The notes: a model not told the origin generated them from the sequence alone. Shown: positions 1 to 13,346, numbered from the stretch's first letter. The stretch: 64,000 nt of DNA from Niallia alba (GCF_012933555.1 NZ_JABBPK010000001.1:4008001-4072000); one strand, 5' to 3'. Numbers and translations: made by a program.

Positions 1-29
1 GATAAGAATAAACACAATCTTTTTTTCAT
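1..29 (-). CDS. Start of an unidentified gene with a signal-peptide-like N-terminus (cut by window edge)
   Basis: Only the first nine codons are inside the window, read leftward from an ATG at 29..27: Met-Lys-Lys-Arg followed by Leu, Cys, Leu, Phe, Leu. A strong GGAGG ribosome binding site lies a few bases upstream. The charged start followed by hydrophobic residues fits a secretion signal. The upstream region carries catabolite and LacI-type operator sequences, which suggests, by inference, a sugar-binding lipoprotein or other carbohydrate-uptake gene. The product cannot be identified from nine residues. Confidence 0.5.
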
Positions 30-107
30 AGTGACCCTCCACAATAATGAGTTTAATGATTCTTTTGTAACAGTAAAAAATCAGAAAAAATGGTCATTCA
101 TCACGAG

Positions 108-119
108 GTAAACGTTTAC
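108..119. promoter_or_regulatory. LacI-family operator-like palindrome
   Basis: Perfect 12-bp palindrome GTAAACGTTTAC with the central CG typical of LacI/GalR-family operators. It lies about 80 bp upstream of the partial leftward gene starting at 29. A related sequence is at 282-293. Confidence 0.5.
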
Positions 120-215
120 GTAAACTTGCTGCGTAGCGATAAATAACTTCTTTCTTTTCCCCCTTTTATCTATTCTATCTGTTACAAAACCATTTTCTTA
201 TATAACTAATCTTTT

Positions 216-229
216 TGAAACCGTTAACA
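216..229. promoter_or_regulatory. cre site (CcpA operator)
   Basis: TGAAACCGTTAACA matches the Bacillus cre consensus TGWNANCGNTNWCA at every defined position. It lies between two LacI-type palindromes upstream of the partial leftward gene, so catabolite repression of that gene is the natural inference. crh and hprK, encoding the CcpA co-effector system, are elsewhere in the window. Confidence 0.55.
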
Positions 230-281
230 TTTTTAGAAATAGTGGATTATTTATCTTCATTTTTTATTTTTTTTTATAAAA

Positions 282-293
282 GAAAACGTTTAC
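282..293. promoter_or_regulatory. Second LacI-type operator-like site
   Basis: GAAAACGTTTAC differs by one base from the palindrome at 108-119 and keeps the central ACGT. With the cre at 216-229 it makes a three-site cluster upstream of the partial gene at 1-29. Confidence 0.4.
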
Positions 294-374
294 TTAATAT
301 AAACTGTTGAATAGAGATATAAGACACCTTTTCAACGAGATATTTCCTTTAATATCCACATAACACAAGAAATA

Positions 375-690
375 TGTCCTTTCTTATCTCAATGTGCATA
401 AAGTCAAAACCACCAAAAACTCATACAAAGACATGTATGGGAAAAGTATGTGGAGGAAGCAGATCATCTTCGTCATAGACAAGATATAAAGAGATTTACG
501 CCAAGCGAAAGAAACAATTAAACGTGTTTTCCCAGCTGCAAAAGAAGAGCAAGGCATGCGATGGACAACTTTAAGGGGACTTAAAAAATTGTCTATGCTG
601 GCGATACACCATGAACCTAAAGAAAATGGCAAACTGGACTTGGTACAGTCCAGAAATATGCTAAATACAATAAAGTAACGAAAAAACTAG
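375..690 (+). pseudogene. IS1182-like transposase C-terminal remnant
   Basis: The plus strand from 375 translates to a fragment resembling the C-terminus of IS1182-family transposases. It reads CPFLSQCA, a stop, then SQNHQKLIQRH, followed by EEADHLRH. A frameshift follows, then KETIKRVF, KEEQGMRWTTLRGLKKLSM and, in yet another frame, MNLKKMANWTW. The in-frame stop, at least two frame changes and absence of the rest of the gene show that it is dead. The family assignment rests on recognising the conserved MRWTTLRGLKK block. The leftward reading frame over this stretch is a shadow. Confidence 0.75.
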
Positions 691-693
691 AAT

Positions 694-737
694 AACAAAA
701 GGGAATCAGAATGAAAACATTCTGATTCCCTTTTGTT
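694..737. terminator. Perfect 20-bp hairpin downstream of the transposase remnant
   Basis: Perfect inverted repeat (694-713 and 718-737) with an AAAA loop, containing AAAAGGGAATCAG. It lies directly after the decayed transposase reading frame and could be its terminator or a terminal structure of the lost IS. Confidence 0.6.
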
Positions 738-811
738 TACAAACTGTGAACTATAGTATAATCTACAGTTCCTAGAAAAAACTTCGCTTTTTGAAGCAAT
801 TATTTGCCTAA

Positions 812-864
812 AGTTTTTTGAATCCTAACCTTGCCAAAGTGGCAAACTTTTGGTTCAAAAAACA
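812..864. repeat. Nested inverted repeat downstream of tmRNA
   Basis: Outer arms GTTTTTTGAA (813-822) and TTCAAAAAAC (854-863) enclose an inner hairpin TTGCCA-AAG-TGGCAA (831-845). It lies just beyond the ssrA terminator. No coding potential is seen between the IS remnant and ssrA, and the function is unknown. Confidence 0.5.
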
Positions 865-871
865 CAAAATA

Positions 872-897
872 AAAACCACCAAATATGTATTTGGTGG
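872..897 (-). terminator. ssrA terminator
   Basis: On the leftward strand, CCACCAAATACATATTTGGTGG followed by TTTTT forms a hairpin that starts within the acceptor end of the tmRNA, an economical intrinsic terminator for ssrA. Confidence 0.8.
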
Positions 898-908
898 AGA
901 CGGTGGGA

Positions 909-1186
909 CGTGCAATTCCATGCTTTCGTCATGGCACTGACTATATCTTGAACCTGTAATATTTAGTTAGGTCCTTTGGCGTCTTATACGAAATATAAAT
1001 TTACTTAAAAGTAGCATTTCGTATCCTAGTACTACCAAGTTCCTTGGCAGCCTATAAGTCGATACACGGCTGTTGAATTACTTCACATACCGCTCGGCAT
1101 TGCCTTATCACAATCTATGTGACTTAGGTTTCACCGATAAAGCCAAATTTTCACTTGCATGTTACCACACAAGGCGACTAATATTA
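909..1186 (-). ncRNA. Group I intron in the tmRNA T-loop
   Basis: 278-nt insertion between the last U of exon TTCGAT (1187) and TCCCAC (908). Reading leftward, P1 is exon CGAU paired with intron GUCG (1178-1175), placing the required U-G wobble at the 5' splice site. The intron ends in G (909). The conserved 3' core element AAGATATAGTC is present near 950; its AGUC can pair with GACU upstream (P7). Other stems seen are UCGG/CCGA (P4-like), a long ACCUAAGUCACA hairpin (P5-like), AUACGAAAU/AUUUCGUAU (P8 region) and GUGCCAUG/CAUGG..GCAC at the 3' end (P9-like). No open reading frame for a homing endonuclease is present, so it is a minimal ribozyme. Excision is inferred, not shown. Confidence 0.9.
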
Positions 1187-1404
1187 ATCGAACCCACGTC
1201 CAGAAACATCGGCACTTAAGCTTCTACGAGTGTAGTCAACATATTCGTATTTCGCTTATTCTTCTGCCTGTTGACAGGCGTCCGATAAGCTAGTCTGGTT
1301 GTTCTCTTCCTTCTTCCTCAGACGGTGGAATCCGGCGTAGCCCACTTAAAGTGAGTCCCTGACCCTACCACATGGGCGATGGAGGGAGGAACCGCTAAGC
1401 GCTA

Positions 1405-1440
1405 TTAAGCAGCTAAAGCGAAGTTGTTTTGTTGTTTGCC
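1405..1440 (-). CDS. tmRNA proteolysis-tag reading frame
   Basis: Begins at the resume codon GGC (1440..1438) and encodes GKQQNNFALAA before TAA (1407..1405). With the alanine carried by tmRNA, the tag is AGKQQNNFALAA. The ALAA ending is the usual degradation signal for ClpXP-type proteases, and a clpP gene is in this window. Confidence 0.85.
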   Translation of the reverse strand, partial: GKQQNNFALAA

Positions 1441-1644
1441 AGTTATAGGCTTTGACGTTTTAACGAGGCCGATCCCCTCGACTCGCAACCTAAGCTCGAA
1501 CTATCCCTGTCGAATCCGTAGCGTCCCCATTATAAGGATAAAATCAAGTAATTGTTACATTACAAGATTCTTAGCATTTAAGCTTAACGTTTCGGAAGCT
1601 CTGAAATAGGAGCTTAAAGTTATGTTGTCTTATCGACATAAATT

Positions 1645-1672
1645 ATTATAACATAACTGGAGCGTATTTCAA
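1645..1672 (-). promoter_or_regulatory. Sigma-A promoter of ssrA
   Basis: Leftward TTGAAA (1672..1667), 16-bp spacer, TATAAT (1650..1645). It lies between the smpB stop codon and the tmRNA 5' end, giving a leader of about 110 nt that would be trimmed by RNase P. Confidence 0.65.
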
Positions 1673-1687
1673 TTGTAAAGTTTTGGA

Positions 1688-2155
1688 TTACATTTTTTGC
1701 CTTTCACGTAAAGCACGTTCAATACTGCGATTTGCTTCTTTACGTTTTAAAGTTTCACGCTTGTCATAGTTCTTTTTACCCTTACCTAGACCAATCAAAA
1801 CCTTTGCATAGCCATTTTTAAAATACAGTTTCAGTGGAACTAAAGCATAGCCCGCTTCTTTTGTATCCCCGATTAACTTATTAATTTGTTTGCGATGTAA
1901 TAAAAGCTTTCTTGTTCTTAATGGATCATGATTATAGCGATTTCCTTGTTCATATGGACTAATATGCATACCAAGCAAGAAGACTTCTCCATTAATAATA
2001 CGCGCATACGATTCTTTTAAGTTTACTCTTCCAGCACGAATTGCTTTAATTTCTGTTCCTTGTAGAACAATCCCTGCCTCATAAGTCTCTTCAATAAAAT
2101 AATCATGATTTGCTTTTTTATTTTGAGCAACTAATTTCCCTTCACCTTTTGGCAT
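1688..2155 (-). CDS. smpB: SsrA-binding protein SmpB
   Basis: Binds the tRNA-like part of tmRNA and delivers it to stalled ribosomes. The start is set at ATG 2155, preceded by GGGGGAAG, giving 155 residues from [15 protein letters not shown], which matches the usual SmpB length; a longer in-frame extension upstream has no ribosome site and is not family-like. Family landmarks are [28 protein letters not shown], the [14 protein letters not shown] segment and a basic C-terminal tail rich in Lys/Arg, expected to enter the decoding centre. It sits between rnr and ssrA, both functional partners. Confidence 0.96.
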   Translation of the reverse strand: MPKGEGKLVAQNKKANHDYFIEETYEAGIVLQGTEIKAIRAGRVNLKESYARIINGEVFLLGMHISPYEQGNRYNHDPLRTRKLLLHRKQINKLIGDTKEAGYALVPLKLYFKNGYAKVLIGLGKGKKNYDKRETLKRKEANRSIERALRERQKM

Positions 2156-2271
2156 ATCTCTTCCCCCTACTCTGCCAATAATTTTAACAAAAGAACCGCT
2201 AATGTTCAAACATCCCCTGCATGGGGTTTCCTTATTCTAAAGAATCCCCATACAATCATGTATCTATTTTA

Positions 2272-4608
2272 TTAACGTTTCTTTTTCTTTCTCTTTGCTT
2301 TTGGTGCATTCTCAAAGTGTTTTCTATCATTCTTTCCTTTTCGTCTGGATTCTCCTGATTTACCTTTTCGATCAGCATCTTTGTCTGATTTACCTTTACG
2401 TGGTGCACGAGAGACACTGCCCGTGGAGAATACCTTGCCATCTTTCTTCGGATCTCTGCGGCGTGTTCCTTTCATGCCGACAATTTCAAAGTCGATGGCA
2501 CGTTCATCTTTATTTACATTTACGACTCGAACAGTAATTTCGTCTCCTATGCGGAAGACCTTCCCTGTTCTCTCACCAATCATGGCAAAATGACGTTCAT
2601 CATAACGATAGTAGTCATCTGTCATATAGCTTACATGGACTAGTCCTTCAATCGTATTGGTAAGTTCTACGAACATTCCAAAATTCGTAACAGAGCTAAT
2701 AATACCATCGTATTCTTCGCCAATTTTATCAAGCATGTACTCTGATTTCTTCAATTCATCTGTTTCACGCTCTGCTTCTACTGATCTTCTTTCCATATTA
2801 GAAGAGTGCTCTGCAATTTCGGTTAAGCGGCTATTCCATTTTTCTTGTATCGCCGAACTAACATCTCCCTCAATTAAATACGTACGTATTAGACGATGTA
2901 CGATTAAATCTGGGTACCGTCTGATAGGTGAAGTAAAGTGCGTATAAAATTCGGTTGATAAACCAAAGTGGCCTAGACTTTCAGGATAGTATTTCGCCTG
3001 TTGCATGGAACGCAGCATGACAGTTGAAATAACCATCTCTTCAGGTGTTCCCTGTACTGCTTCAATTATTTCTTGTAACGCTCTTGGATGAACAGAATTC
3101 GCTGTACCTTTCACGATATAACCAAAGTTTGTAATAAACTCGAAAAATCTTCTTAGCTTTTCTTCTTTTGGATCTTCGTGAATACGGTAAATAAAAGGAA
3201 CCTGCATCCAGTGGAAATGTTCAGCAACTGTTTCATTAGCTACAAGCATAAACTCTTCAATTAATTTTTCAGCAACAGAACGTTCTCTTAAAATAACATC
3301 CTGAGGCTTCCCATCTTCATCGACAATTACTTTTGATTCCTTAAAGTCAAAATCAATTGCACCACGAGTCATACGTTTTTTACGAAGGATTGCTGCTAGC
3401 CCTTCCATGCGCTCAAACATTGGTACAAGGGGTTCATACTTCTCTCTCAATGCTTCATCCTTATCATGTAAAATCGAATTTACATCTGCATAAGTCATGC
3501 GTTCTGTTGTTTTAATAACACTTTGAAAAATTTCGTGATTCACAACTTCACCATCTGGCGCAATTTCCATTTCACAAGACAGCGTTAAACGATCCACTTT
3601 TGGATTTAAAGAGCAAATCCCATTAGATAAACGATGAGGAATCATGGGAATTACACGATCTACTAAATAAACACTCGTACCTCTTTCCTCTGCTTCTACA
3701 TCAATAGGGGAATTTTCTGTTACATAGTAGGAAACATCAGCGATATGAACCCCTAGTTTATAATTACCATTTTCTAAAAGAGTAACGGTAACAGCATCAT
3801 CCAAATCTTTAGCATCTGCACCATCAATGGTAACAATCGTTTCATTGCGTAAATCACGTCTATTAGCAATTTCTTTTTCATCAATGGTATCTGGCGCGCT
3901 GTTTGCTTGCTCTAATACATTATCAGGAAAAGCAAGTGGTAATCCATGCTTATGTATTACCGATAATATATCAACACCTGGATCATTTTTATGTCCTAGT
4001 ATTTTAACAACTTCCCCTTCTGCATTTTTTCTGCCTTCTGGATAAGAAGTTAATTTAACCACTACTTTATGGCCTTCAATAGCACCTTTTGTACTTCCTT
4101 TTGGGATAAAAATATCAGTCGCGATTTTTTTATCATCTGGTATTACAAAGCCAAAATGCTTGCTCTCTGAATATGTACCAACAATTTGCTGTACGCCTCT
4201 TTCAATAATTCGTACAATCGTTCCTTCTCTTCTTTGTCCAGAGCTTTCAGAAGTGACACGTGCTAATACAATATCACCATTTAACGCAGTTTTAACTTCA
4301 TTTGGCGGGATAAAAATGTCATCCATGCCTTGTTCTTCAGGAATAACAAAAGCAAATCCTTTTGCATGACCAGCTAATTTCCCCCGAATAAGGTTCATCT
4401 TCTCTGGAAGTCCATAGCGATTGCTTCTTGTCCGAACAACTAGCCCCTTCTCTTCCATCTGTACAAGTGCCTTGACAAAATCTTTAAAGTGAGAAGAATC
4501 CTCTATTCCGAAAGCTTCTTCTAGCTCTTGCACGGTTAGTGGTTTATATGCTTCATCTTTCATATAAGTTAATAGCTTCTCGACATTTTCCTTAATTATA
4601 TCTTCCAA
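2272..4608 (-). CDS. rnr: Ribonuclease R
   Basis: Processive 3'-to-5' exoribonuclease that degrades structured RNA and non-stop mRNA released by trans-translation. 778 residues: N-terminal winged-helix region, two cold-shock-like RNA-binding domains, a central RNB catalytic domain with [12 protein letters not shown] (metal-binding aspartates, about residues 265-280) and [22 protein letters not shown], then an S1 domain ([17 protein letters not shown]) and a Lys/Arg-rich tail. The start codon is TTG (4608), with an AGGAGG site about 8 bases upstream. It is followed by smpB and preceded by yvaK. Confidence 0.96.
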   Translation of the reverse strand: MEDIIKENVEKLLTYMKDEAYKPLTVQELEEAFGIEDSSHFKDFVKALVQMEEKGLVVRTRSNRYGLPEKMNLIRGKLAGHAKGFAFVIPEEQGMDDIFIPPNEVKTALNGDIVLARVTSESSGQRREGTIVRIIERGVQQIVGTYSESKHFGFVIPDDKKIATDIFIPKGSTKGAIEGHKVVVKLTSYPEGRKNAEGEVVKILGHKNDPGVDILSVIHKHGLPLAFPDNVLEQANSAPDTIDEKEIANRRDLRNETIVTIDGADAKDLDDAVTVTLLENGNYKLGVHIADVSYYVTENSPIDVEAEERGTSVYLVDRVIPMIPHRLSNGICSLNPKVDRLTLSCEMEIAPDGEVVNHEIFQSVIKTTERMTYADVNSILHDKDEALREKYEPLVPMFERMEGLAAILRKKRMTRGAIDFDFKESKVIVDEDGKPQDVILRERSVAEKLIEEFMLVANETVAEHFHWMQVPFIYRIHEDPKEEKLRRFFEFITNFGYIVKGTANSVHPRALQEIIEAVQGTPEEMVISTVMLRSMQQAKYYPESLGHFGLSTEFYTHFTSPIRRYPDLIVHRLIRTYLIEGDVSSAIQEKWNSRLTEIAEHSSNMERRSVEAERETDELKKSEYMLDKIGEEYDGIISSVTNFGMFVELTNTIEGLVHVSYMTDDYYRYDERHFAMIGERTGKVFRIGDEITVRVVNVNKDERAIDFEIVGMKGTRRRDPKKDGKVFSTGSVSRAPRKGKSDKDADRKGKSGESRRKGKNDRKHFENAPKAKRKKKKR

Positions 4609-4629
4609 ACAAAAAACCTCCTTTACATC

Positions 4630-5373
4630 TTATTCATTCCAATCTAGTTTTTCTAAAAACTGATAGAAATCCTCAAAAACTTTTTCTTTTTCTTTATCAT
4701 GTGTAATAACATGTCCAGAGTTTTCATACCATTTAATATCTTTTTGAATCGATTCCACTTCTTCATATATGATATTCGCACTATTTGTATCAATCATTTG
4801 ATCATGTCGTGCCTGAATAACAAAAACTGGTGAATAAATAAGATCAACCGATTCTCTTACTTCTTTGATTAAATTTTGTAATTCCTTTAATGTATTCATT
4901 GGCTTAAATTGAGCCATTTCCTGCTCAATAACTTCTTCTGATTTCTTCTCTCGCTGCTTATAATTACGAGCATATTCAAGTACGCCTTCATACATAACAT
5001 CTTCACTTTTAATGTACATTGGAGCACACATAGTTACGATACCCTTTACAGGTACAGTGTAACCTAATTTAAGGGAAAATACCCCTCCTAAAGAAAGACC
5101 TCCGACGGCAATTTCTTCAAACCCCATCTCTTTTAAATGCTGGTAGGCTTCCGTTACATCCTTCCACCAATCCTTTGGACCGTATTCCACTAATTCCTCT
5201 GGCGGTACCCCATGACCTTTATATAAAGGTACATAGCAAGTGTAGCCCTTTGTATTTAAATATCTGCCAAGTAAGCGTACATCTGATGTATTTCCCGTAA
5301 AGCCGTGCAATAAAAGCACTGCACGTTTATTATCTCCTTTAAAGGTTAATGGTTTCTGTTCTACTATTTTCAT
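4630..5373 (-). CDS. yvaK: Alpha/beta-hydrolase carboxylesterase (YvaK/Est30-like)
   Basis: Cytosolic serine esterase of short to medium acyl chains. Its 247 residues have the alpha/beta-hydrolase layout: the oxyanion segment [10 protein letters not shown], nucleophile elbow GGLSLGG (Ser about residue 94), an acid region near ARHDQMID, and a C-terminal catalytic His in SGHVITHD. This matches the family of B. subtilis YvaK and Geobacillus Est30, encoded in the same secG-yvaK-rnr position. The physiological substrate is unknown. The gene ends about 20 bp before rnr, suggesting co-transcription. Confidence 0.9.
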   Translation of the reverse strand: MKIVEQKPLTFKGDNKRAVLLLHGFTGNTSDVRLLGRYLNTKGYTCYVPLYKGHGVPPEELVEYGPKDWWKDVTEAYQHLKEMGFEEIAVGGLSLGGVFSLKLGYTVPVKGIVTMCAPMYIKSEDVMYEGVLEYARNYKQREKKSEEVIEQEMAQFKPMNTLKELQNLIKEVRESVDLIYSPVFVIQARHDQMIDTNSANIIYEEVESIQKDIKWYENSGHVITHDKEKEKVFEDFYQFLEKLDWNE

Positions 5374-5567
5374 TAGATAAACGCTCCTTTGTCTTATTAT
5401 CTTCTCCTTCGTCCTTATATATAATTAAATTACTATGTTTGTTAGAAAAAGAACTATCCTTCTATTGTAGTAAAAAAGAAATAGAAGAATCCAGTAATTT
5501 GATTACTTCATTAATAGTCGTTCCGTCTTTTTAATCAGCACTTATGTATGAACCAACTTGTTTTCCG

Positions 5568-5602
5568 AAAAAAAACCTGACCTTTCATGGCCAGGTTTTT
5601 TT
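5568..5602 (-). terminator. secG terminator
   Basis: Leftward ACCTGGCC-ATGAAA-GGTCAGGT flanked by T-rich DNA, just after the secG stop. The A-run on the other flank would also allow it to work rightward. Confidence 0.75.
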
Positions 5603-5622
5603 ATCTATACCGAATTTCGTTA

Positions 5623-5859
5623 TTATAGATCAAAATAACTAACTGCAATCGTTAAAACAAAGAATAGAATCGCTAAAACGATTGTTGCATTGTGAAGGAT
5701 TAATTCTAAACCACGTGCTTTTTGTTTACCAAATAACTGCTCTGCACCACCAGAAATTGCTCCAGATAGTCCAGCACTCTTACCATTTTGAAGAAGTACT
5801 ACTACGATTAATGCAATTGCAACGATAATCAATAAAGTAATCAAAACTGTGTGTATCAT
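5623..5859 (-). CDS. secG: Protein translocase subunit SecG
   Basis: Small accessory subunit of the SecYEG membrane channel. Start chosen at ATG 5859 ([10 protein letters not shown]), 78 residues, because GGAGGTG lies at proper distance upstream; the longer frame would put that site inside the gene. Two transmembrane helices are visible, [17 protein letters not shown] near the N-terminus and a C-terminal [19 protein letters not shown], separated by a Gly-rich cytoplasmic loop ([19 protein letters not shown]) that is diagnostic for SecG. Confidence 0.95.
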   Translation of the reverse strand: MIHTVLITLLIIVAIALIVVVLLQNGKSAGLSGAISGGAEQLFGKQKARGLELILHNATIVLAILFFVLTIAVSYFDL

Positions 5860-5978
5860 CTCAAACACCTCCATTAAAACCAACCTACATTAGTTTAAAT
5901 GTATCATATTTTATGTTTTGTCACAATAGTATGTCGCGTCTTTATCATAATAATTAGTAGAATGTATTTTTTGATGGT

Positions 5979-6040
5979 AGGTAATAGAGAGAACTCTCTT
6001 GATTAAGGGATGATCTTTGCTAGTTTGTTCTCTGTTACCT
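5979..6040. repeat. Hairpin in the eno-secG intergenic region
   Basis: Arms AGGTAATAGAGAGAAC (5979-5994) and GTTCTCTGTTACCT (6027-6040) pair with a two-base bulge. The 306-bp interval 5884-6189 otherwise shows no gene. The hairpin sits about 120-180 bp upstream of secG and could be part of its leader. Its role is unknown. Confidence 0.4.
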
Positions 6041-6116
6041 TTTCCTGCTGTTTCTCTTGCTCTCGGTCACAGAGGAATGATGATGCTCTTCTTTCCCCTC
6101 TTCCTTCACTATTAAT

Positions 6117-6160
6117 AAAAAAACACTCTAGCTTATAGGAAATCTCCTAAAGCTAGAGTG
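6117..6160 (-). terminator. Terminator of the gapA-eno operon
   Basis: Leftward CACTCTAGCTTTAGGA paired with TCCTATAAGCTAGAGTG and followed by a run of seven T, about 30 bp after the eno stop. A further perfect 21-bp palindrome (6166-6186) lies between it and the stop codon. Confidence 0.88.
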
Positions 6161-6189
6161 CAATCAAGTTAAGGAATCCTTAACTTCAA

Positions 6190-9826
<3,637 letters not shown>

Positions 9827-9837
9827 CTATAAAGATA

Positions 9838-11022
9838 TTATTTGTCGTTTAATGCCACTACACCTGGAAGTTCTTTACCTTCCATGAATTCTAATGAAGC
9901 ACCGCCACCAGTAGAAATGTGACTCATTTTATCCGCTAAATCAAATTTTTCAACTGCTGCTGCAGAATCTCCACCACCGATTACGGAATATGTATCTTGA
10001 GATTCAGCAAGTGCTTCAGCTACTGCTTTTGTACCTGTAGCGAATGCATCTAATTCGAAAACACCCATTGGCCCATTCCAAATTACTAATTTAGAACTTT
10101 TAATAACATCTGCATAGATTTCACGTGTTTTAGGTCCGATATCTAATGCTTCCCAATCAGATGGAATTTCTTCGATAGAAACGGTTTTGATGTTAGCATC
10201 GTTTGAGAAATCATCTGCAACTGTTACATCAACAGGCATATAGAATTTAACGCCTTTTTCTTTTGCTTTATCCATATAAGATTTAGCAAGTTCAATTTTA
10301 TCTTCTTCTAATAATGATTGACCAACTTCATGACCAAGTGCTTTAACGAAAGTATAAGCTAAGCCTCCGCCAATGATTAAGTTATCCACTTTATCAAGAA
10401 GGTTTTCAATTACACCAATTTTATCCTTAACTTTTGCCCCACCAATAATAGCAGTAAATGGGCGATCAGGATTTGATAAAGCTTTGCCAAGAACATCTAG
10501 TTCTTTTTGCATTAATAATCCAGATACAGCTGGAATATGATGAGCAATTCCTTCTGTAGAAGCATGCGCACGGTGTGCAGCACCAAATGCATCATTTACA
10601 AATACATCTGCAAGCTCTGCATATTGTTTTGCTAATTCTGCATCATTTTTTTCTTCACCAGCATTGAAACGTACGTTTTCAAGAAGGATTACATCACCTT
10701 CAGATAACTTGCTAATTTGTGCTTTAACAGCTTCACCATAAGATTCATCTGCTTTAGCAACTTCTTTACCTAGTAGTTCAGAAAGACGTTTTGCTACAGG
10801 AGTTAATCGTAACTCTTCTACTACTTCGCCTTTTGGACGTCCTAAGTGACTTGCAAGAATGACAATTGCACCACTCTCAACTAATTCTTTAATAGTTGGA
10901 AGTGCAGCTTGAATTCTTGTTTCGTCAGTGATTTGTTGATCTTTCATTGGTACGTTAAAGTCAACACGTACAAAAGCTTTTTTCCCTTTTAAATCGATAT
11001 CACGAATTGTTTTCTTGTTCAT
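9838..11022 (-). CDS. pgk: Phosphoglycerate kinase
   Basis: Transfers the acyl phosphate of 1,3-bisphosphoglycerate to ADP. Start at ATG 11022 ([17 protein letters not shown]), 394 residues, preceded by GGAGGG. The N-terminal substrate domain shows [20 protein letters not shown] and [14 protein letters not shown]. The C-terminal nucleotide domain shows [23 protein letters not shown] and the Gly-rich [14 protein letters not shown]. It follows gapA after a short hairpin-containing spacer. Confidence 0.98.
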   Translation of the reverse strand: MNKKTIRDIDLKGKKAFVRVDFNVPMKDQQITDETRIQAALPTIKELVESGAIVILASHLGRPKGEVVEELRLTPVAKRLSELLGKEVAKADESYGEAVKAQISKLSEGDVILLENVRFNAGEEKNDAELAKQYAELADVFVNDAFGAAHRAHASTEGIAHHIPAVSGLLMQKELDVLGKALSNPDRPFTAIIGGAKVKDKIGVIENLLDKVDNLIIGGGLAYTFVKALGHEVGQSLLEEDKIELAKSYMDKAKEKGVKFYMPVDVTVADDFSNDANIKTVSIEEIPSDWEALDIGPKTREIYADVIKSSKLVIWNGPMGVFELDAFATGTKAVAEALAESQDTYSVIGGGDSAAAVEKFDLADKMSHISTGGGASLEFMEGKELPGVVALNDK

Positions 11023-11054
11023 TATAGGTACCCTCCACTGCATATTTTTAAAAG

Positions 11055-11078
11055 AGCGGAAACAAAATTGTTTCCGCT
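11055..11078 (-). terminator. gapA-pgk intergenic hairpin
   Basis: AGCGGAAAC paired with GTTTCCGCT, loop AAAATT, followed leftward by CTTTTAA. It is a possible partial terminator or 3' stabiliser that could raise gapA transcript over the downstream genes, as known for differential expression in the B. subtilis gapA operon. Confidence 0.55.
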
Positions 11079-11134
11079 GTTTGATTAAAGGGGGTGCTTA
11101 TTAACTCGCACAAAATTCCATTTGAAAAGGGAAA

Positions 11135-12160
<1,026 letters not shown>

Positions 12161-12199
12161 CTAATTTTAAGAGTATTAAATATATAAAGGGATTACCCA

Positions 12200-13216
12200 T
12201 TATATCAACTTTTTAGCGGCTCCTTCATCTGTTATTAAAATAGTTGAAGGCGGTGCTTCTTTAAAATAAGCCCGTATAGCCTTTGATTTTGATGCTCCAC
12301 CAGCTACAGCAATAATACTAGGTACAGAAGATAAGTCTTCCAGTCGCAGGCCAATTGTTTGAACCTTATGGACAACCTCTCCCTCTTCATTAAAGTAGTA
12401 CCCAAATGCTTCACCAACAGCTTCTGCATTTTTAATTTTTTCTAGATCATGTTTGCTAGTATTTCTGCGATTTGCCATTGTAAGCGCCTCGCCAATCCCA
12501 TGAACTAGAAGATTTGCTGAACGAATAAGTTTTAATACTTCACTTATACGAGGATCTGTAGAAATGCTTTTGTACACCTCTTCACTGACCTCATCTGGAG
12601 CATATAAAACTCGATGTTTTGATGATGTATGGTCTGCCATCATCGAACAAATTGTATTCGCCTGATTTTTGACATCTTCTCCTATTCCGCCACGAGCAGG
12701 AACAAATAATAATTCGCCATCAGCAATACTAGGCGTTAGCGCTTCAGCAACGGAAGACATAGTAGTCCCACCAGTAACTGCGATGATATTATTTCCTTTT
12801 AGAAGAGATTTCATACAATTTGCTGTCGCAAGTCCTAATTCTTTTTTTACCCATGGAGAATGATCACTGTCTCCAGCCACGATAATAACCCGGCTAATGC
12901 CAAGTTTTTTTTGCAATAGCTGCTCCATTTCGTTAATACCCGTTACTTCTCTCATTACACTAGAAAGACTTTCCAACACTTCTTCCCCTATTGAAGTGAC
13001 TGTCATGCCGATGTTTGAAATATGTATAAGCTGCTGATCTTTTAAAAACTCGACTTCACTTCTCAAGACTCTTTCGGTCAGTCCTAGGCTCACTGCCAGA
13101 CTTCTTCTTCCGACAGGCTGCATATTCTTAATATATTGAAGAATATAGTACCTTTTTTGCATAACTGTAAGTAAATCAGGTAATAATCTTTTTTGAATCT
13201 CAATAAATGAAACCAT
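12200..13216 (-). CDS. cggR: Central glycolytic genes regulator CggR
   Basis: SorC/DeoR-type repressor of the gapA operon; in B. subtilis it is released by fructose-1,6-bisphosphate. 338 residues. The N-terminal helix-turn-helix is around residues 35-60 (GRRSLAVSLGLTERVLRSEV). The C-terminal sugar-phosphate-binding domain includes VIIVAGDSDHSPWVKKELG, ITGG-like TGGTTMSSVAEAL, PARGGIGEDVKNQANTI and HGIGEALTMA. It is the first gene of the operon, with its operator directly upstream, so it controls itself. Confidence 0.96.
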   Translation of the reverse strand: MVSFIEIQKRLLPDLLTVMQKRYYILQYIKNMQPVGRRSLAVSLGLTERVLRSEVEFLKDQQLIHISNIGMTVTSIGEEVLESLSSVMREVTGINEMEQLLQKKLGISRVIIVAGDSDHSPWVKKELGLATANCMKSLLKGNNIIAVTGGTTMSSVAEALTPSIADGELLFVPARGGIGEDVKNQANTICSMMADHTSSKHRVLYAPDEVSEEVYKSISTDPRISEVLKLIRSANLLVHGIGEALTMANRRNTSKHDLEKIKNAEAVGEAFGYYFNEEGEVVHKVQTIGLRLEDLSSVPSIIAVAGGASKSKAIRAYFKEAPPSTILITDEGAAKKLI

Positions 13217-13243
13217 GCTTGTTGCGCTCCTTCACTTACAGTG

Positions 13244-13279
13244 GTCGTCAGAAGTCCCGCATAGACATTTTACGTCCCG
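13244..13279 (-). promoter_or_regulatory. CggR operator
   Basis: Leftward CGGGAC-N6-TGTC-N4-CGGGAC-N6-CGAC, which is the two-repeat architecture of the B. subtilis CggR operator with one base changed in the last half-site. It lies 28 bp upstream of the cggR start and downstream of the promoter, a roadblock position. Confidence 0.88.
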
Positions 13280-13317
13280 GATACTACAAAAAAAATAACT
13301 TCCCTGCTACAAGAACA

Positions 13318-13346
13318 ATTCTAACACCAGTATAGTATGAATTCAA
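13318..13346 (-). promoter_or_regulatory. Promoter of the cggR-gapA-eno operon
   Basis: Leftward TTGAAT (13346..13341), 17-bp spacer, TAGAAT (13323..13318), about 40 bp upstream of the CggR operator. The rest of 13350-13800 is A+T-rich and shows no further recognisable feature. Confidence 0.6.

Larger units (their letters stand above)
892..1528 (-). ncRNA. ssrA: tmRNA (transfer-messenger RNA), interrupted by an intron
   Basis: Rescues ribosomes stalled on broken mRNA and tags their products for proteolysis, working with SmpB, which is encoded just upstream. The 5' end GGGGACG (1528 leftward) pairs with the 3' CGTCTCC acceptor strand, followed by ACCA ending at 892. The body has the expected tRNA-like 5' part, the tag reading frame (1440..1405) and pseudoknot sequences. 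The T-arm is split: GTGGGTTCGAT ends at 1187 and TCCCAC resumes at 908, with 278 extra nucleotides between. Removing 909-1186 gives a 359-nt RNA with a normal T-arm (loop TTCGATT), the usual length for Bacillus tmRNA. Order ssrA-smpB-rnr is as in B. subtilis. Confidence 0.96.

Noticed and set aside
384-632. 82-codon leftward frame near the left end
   Set aside because: It is the antisense of a recognisable, decayed IS1182-like transposase read rightward.
1529-1534. TATAAT directly before the tmRNA 5' end as its promoter
   Set aside because: It touches the mature 5' end, too close to be a -10 for that start; the TTGAAA/TATAAT pair at 1645-1672 is better placed for a processed precursor.
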